Part shown: positions 52,644 through 53,578 of the stretch, one piece after another
Layout: the number at the start of each line of letters is the position of its first letter
Numbering within the stretch: position 1 is the first letter of the stretch
Origin: SB15 sp964639245
GTDB taxonomy: Bacteria; Chloroflexota; Anaerolineae; Aggregatilineales; J027
DNA length: 53,578 bases
Assembly (NCBI GenBank): GCA_964639245.1
Contig: CAZXCU010000025.1
Span: 1-53,578 of the forward strand
Direction of reading: 5' to 3'
Translations under genes and position numbers: made by a program
The notes under the pieces: model-generated
The model's database searches: none
Seen by the model: only the letters and a program-made list of their open reading frames with translations
What the model was told of the DNA's origin: nothing

Positions 52644-53578
52644 ATGCACCAATTGAGGAAATTTTTATCGTATTACCGTCCGTATCGTGGATGGCTGCTG
52701 GCGGATATGGCGTGTGCGATGGTCTTGGCAGGGGTGACGCTGCTGCTGCCCCTCTGCACCCATAAGCTCACCAATGATTTACTTGAAGGCCATCGGACAC
52801 AAATTTATCTGATGGGGATAGCCATGCTCGGACTCGTCGCGCTCCATTTTGTGTGCAATCTGTTCGTAGATTATCAGGGGCATGTGATGGGCGCGAAAAT
52901 TGAAAGTGATATGCGGAATGAATTGTTTGACCACTACCAGAAATTATCCTTCCGCTTTTATGATGAACAAAAAACAGGCCAGTTGATGACCCGTTTAACC
53001 AACGATTTGTTCTGGCTTTCCGAACTGTATCATCACGGGGCGGAAGATCTGGTCATTTCGCTTTTAAAATTCATCGGCACATTTGCCATTCTGGTGAGCA
53101 TCAACGCCGAACTCGCCGGGGTGGTGTTCCTCTTTTTACCTGTGATGGCGCTTTACGGGTTGTATTTCAACAAACACATGAATCGGGCGCTGCGCGAAAG
53201 CAAAGAACGCATCGGGGATATTAATGCACAGGTAGAAGATTCGCTGGCGGGTATCCGTGTAGTGAAATCTTTTACCAACGAAGCGATTGAACGGGAAAAA
53301 TTTACCCGCGAAAACCGCCGATTTGTGGAAAGTCGGGGTCGGGGCTATCGCAGCGAAGCCTATTTTTCCGGCGGGATGATTGCTTTCACACAGGTCATGA
53401 CCGTAGCCGTGATTATCTTTGGCGCGGTAGCGATAAAAGATGATGTGTTGAGTCTGGCAGACCTGGTGACATTTTTGCTGTGTATAGAAATTCTGATTGA
53501 CCCGATTCAGCGGCTGGTGAATTTTACGCGCTTGTATCAGGAAGGCTATACCGGCTTCGTGCGCTTCATGGAAATGCT
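52644..53578 (+). CDS. ABC exporter, N-terminal part (cut by the window end)
   Basis: The frame from ATG 52644 (MHQLRKFLSYYRPYRGW) is open to the window end, 311 codons. It encodes the transmembrane half of an exporter of the MsbA/LmrA type: about six helices, LSFRFYDEQKTGQLMTRLTNDL, and EDSLAGIRVVKSFTNEAIE, both family landmarks. The ATPase half must lie beyond 53578. The ribosome site is weak (GATAGGG). Confidence 0.85.
   Translation, partial: MHQLRKFLSYYRPYRGWLLADMACAMVLAGVTLLLPLCTHKLTNDLLEGHRTQIYLMGIAMLGLVALHFVCNLFVDYQGHVMGAKIESDMRNELFDHYQKLSFRFYDEQKTGQLMTRLTNDLFWLSELYHHGAEDLVISLLKFIGTFAILVSINAELAGVVFLFLPVMALYGLYFNKHMNRALRESKERIGDINAQVEDSLAGIRVVKSFTNEAIEREKFTRENRRFVESRGRGYRSEAYFSGGMIAFTQVMTVAVIIFGAVAIKDDVLSLADLVTFLLCIEILIDPIQRLVNFTRLYQEGYTGFVRFMEM

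Overview
The window looks like a chromosomal segment from a free-living bacterium of the Chloroflexota (Anaerolineae-like) type. This is inferred from gene content only: giant Ser/Thr kinase-nSTAND-WD40 and DUF4062-NB-ARC-TPR proteins, GAF/PAS histidine kinases, a Usp-DUF389 fusion, extracytoplasmic copper chaperones, and a mid-GC base composition. No rRNA, tRNA, CRISPR array or ribosomal-protein gene was seen, so the placement is tentative. The segment mixes housekeeping genes, signalling, and many small conflict or mobile modules.

Layout. 1-6.3 kb: a repeat-bearing spacer, a STAND-type NTPase (386-3055), a ketopantoate-reductase/Gfo-Idh oxidoreductase pair and a secreted protein. 6.4-12.5 kb: a Usp-DUF389 membrane protein, then a tightly packed minus-strand operon, histidine kinase - AAA ATPase - DUF4276 - LuxR-type response regulator, whose junctions overlap or nearly touch. 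12.6-19.2 kb: a plus-strand block with a secreted alpha-toroid protein, a heme-type ABC importer (hmuTUV-like), and a second AAA ATPase/TOPRIM-like pair right behind the importer. 19.3-24 kb: a 1576-residue kinase-STAND-WD40 protein. 24-27.7 kb: an SH3 protein, a GT87-like membrane protein, a VOC protein, two MITE-like elements side by side and a Tat-exported ferritin-like protein. 27.9-29.1 kb: a decaying IS630-type element. 29.2-32.8 kb: a copper-delivery cluster (Sco, tandem PCuAC, thioredoxin-like lipoprotein) and a PD40 propeller protein.

32.9-41 kb holds an esterase, a TPM protein, a uracil-DNA glycosylase, a Cys-cluster protein, an NmrA-type protein, an HNH pair, a HepT/MntA toxin-antitoxin pair, Mrp and a secreted PsbP-like repeat protein. 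41-46 kb holds a PAS histidine kinase divergent from a response regulator, and a TIR/SUMF1-like pair. 46.3-49.1 kb is a five-gene run, GNAT - three paralogous unknown proteins sharing an M-E/D-KPKR start - moaB. 49.2-53.6 kb holds an EamA transporter, a lipoprotein, a four-helix-bundle gene between inverted repeats, a DHFR-like reductase and the 5' part of an ABC exporter cut by the window end.

The strongest candidates for something new are: (1) the AAA-DUF4276 pair wired between a histidine kinase and a response regulator; (2) the four-copy domain family between GNAT and moaB; (3) the TIR protein with a SUMF1-like partner that lacks the FGE cysteines; and (4) several families of small non-autonomous repeats, one apparently related to the resident IS630 element.
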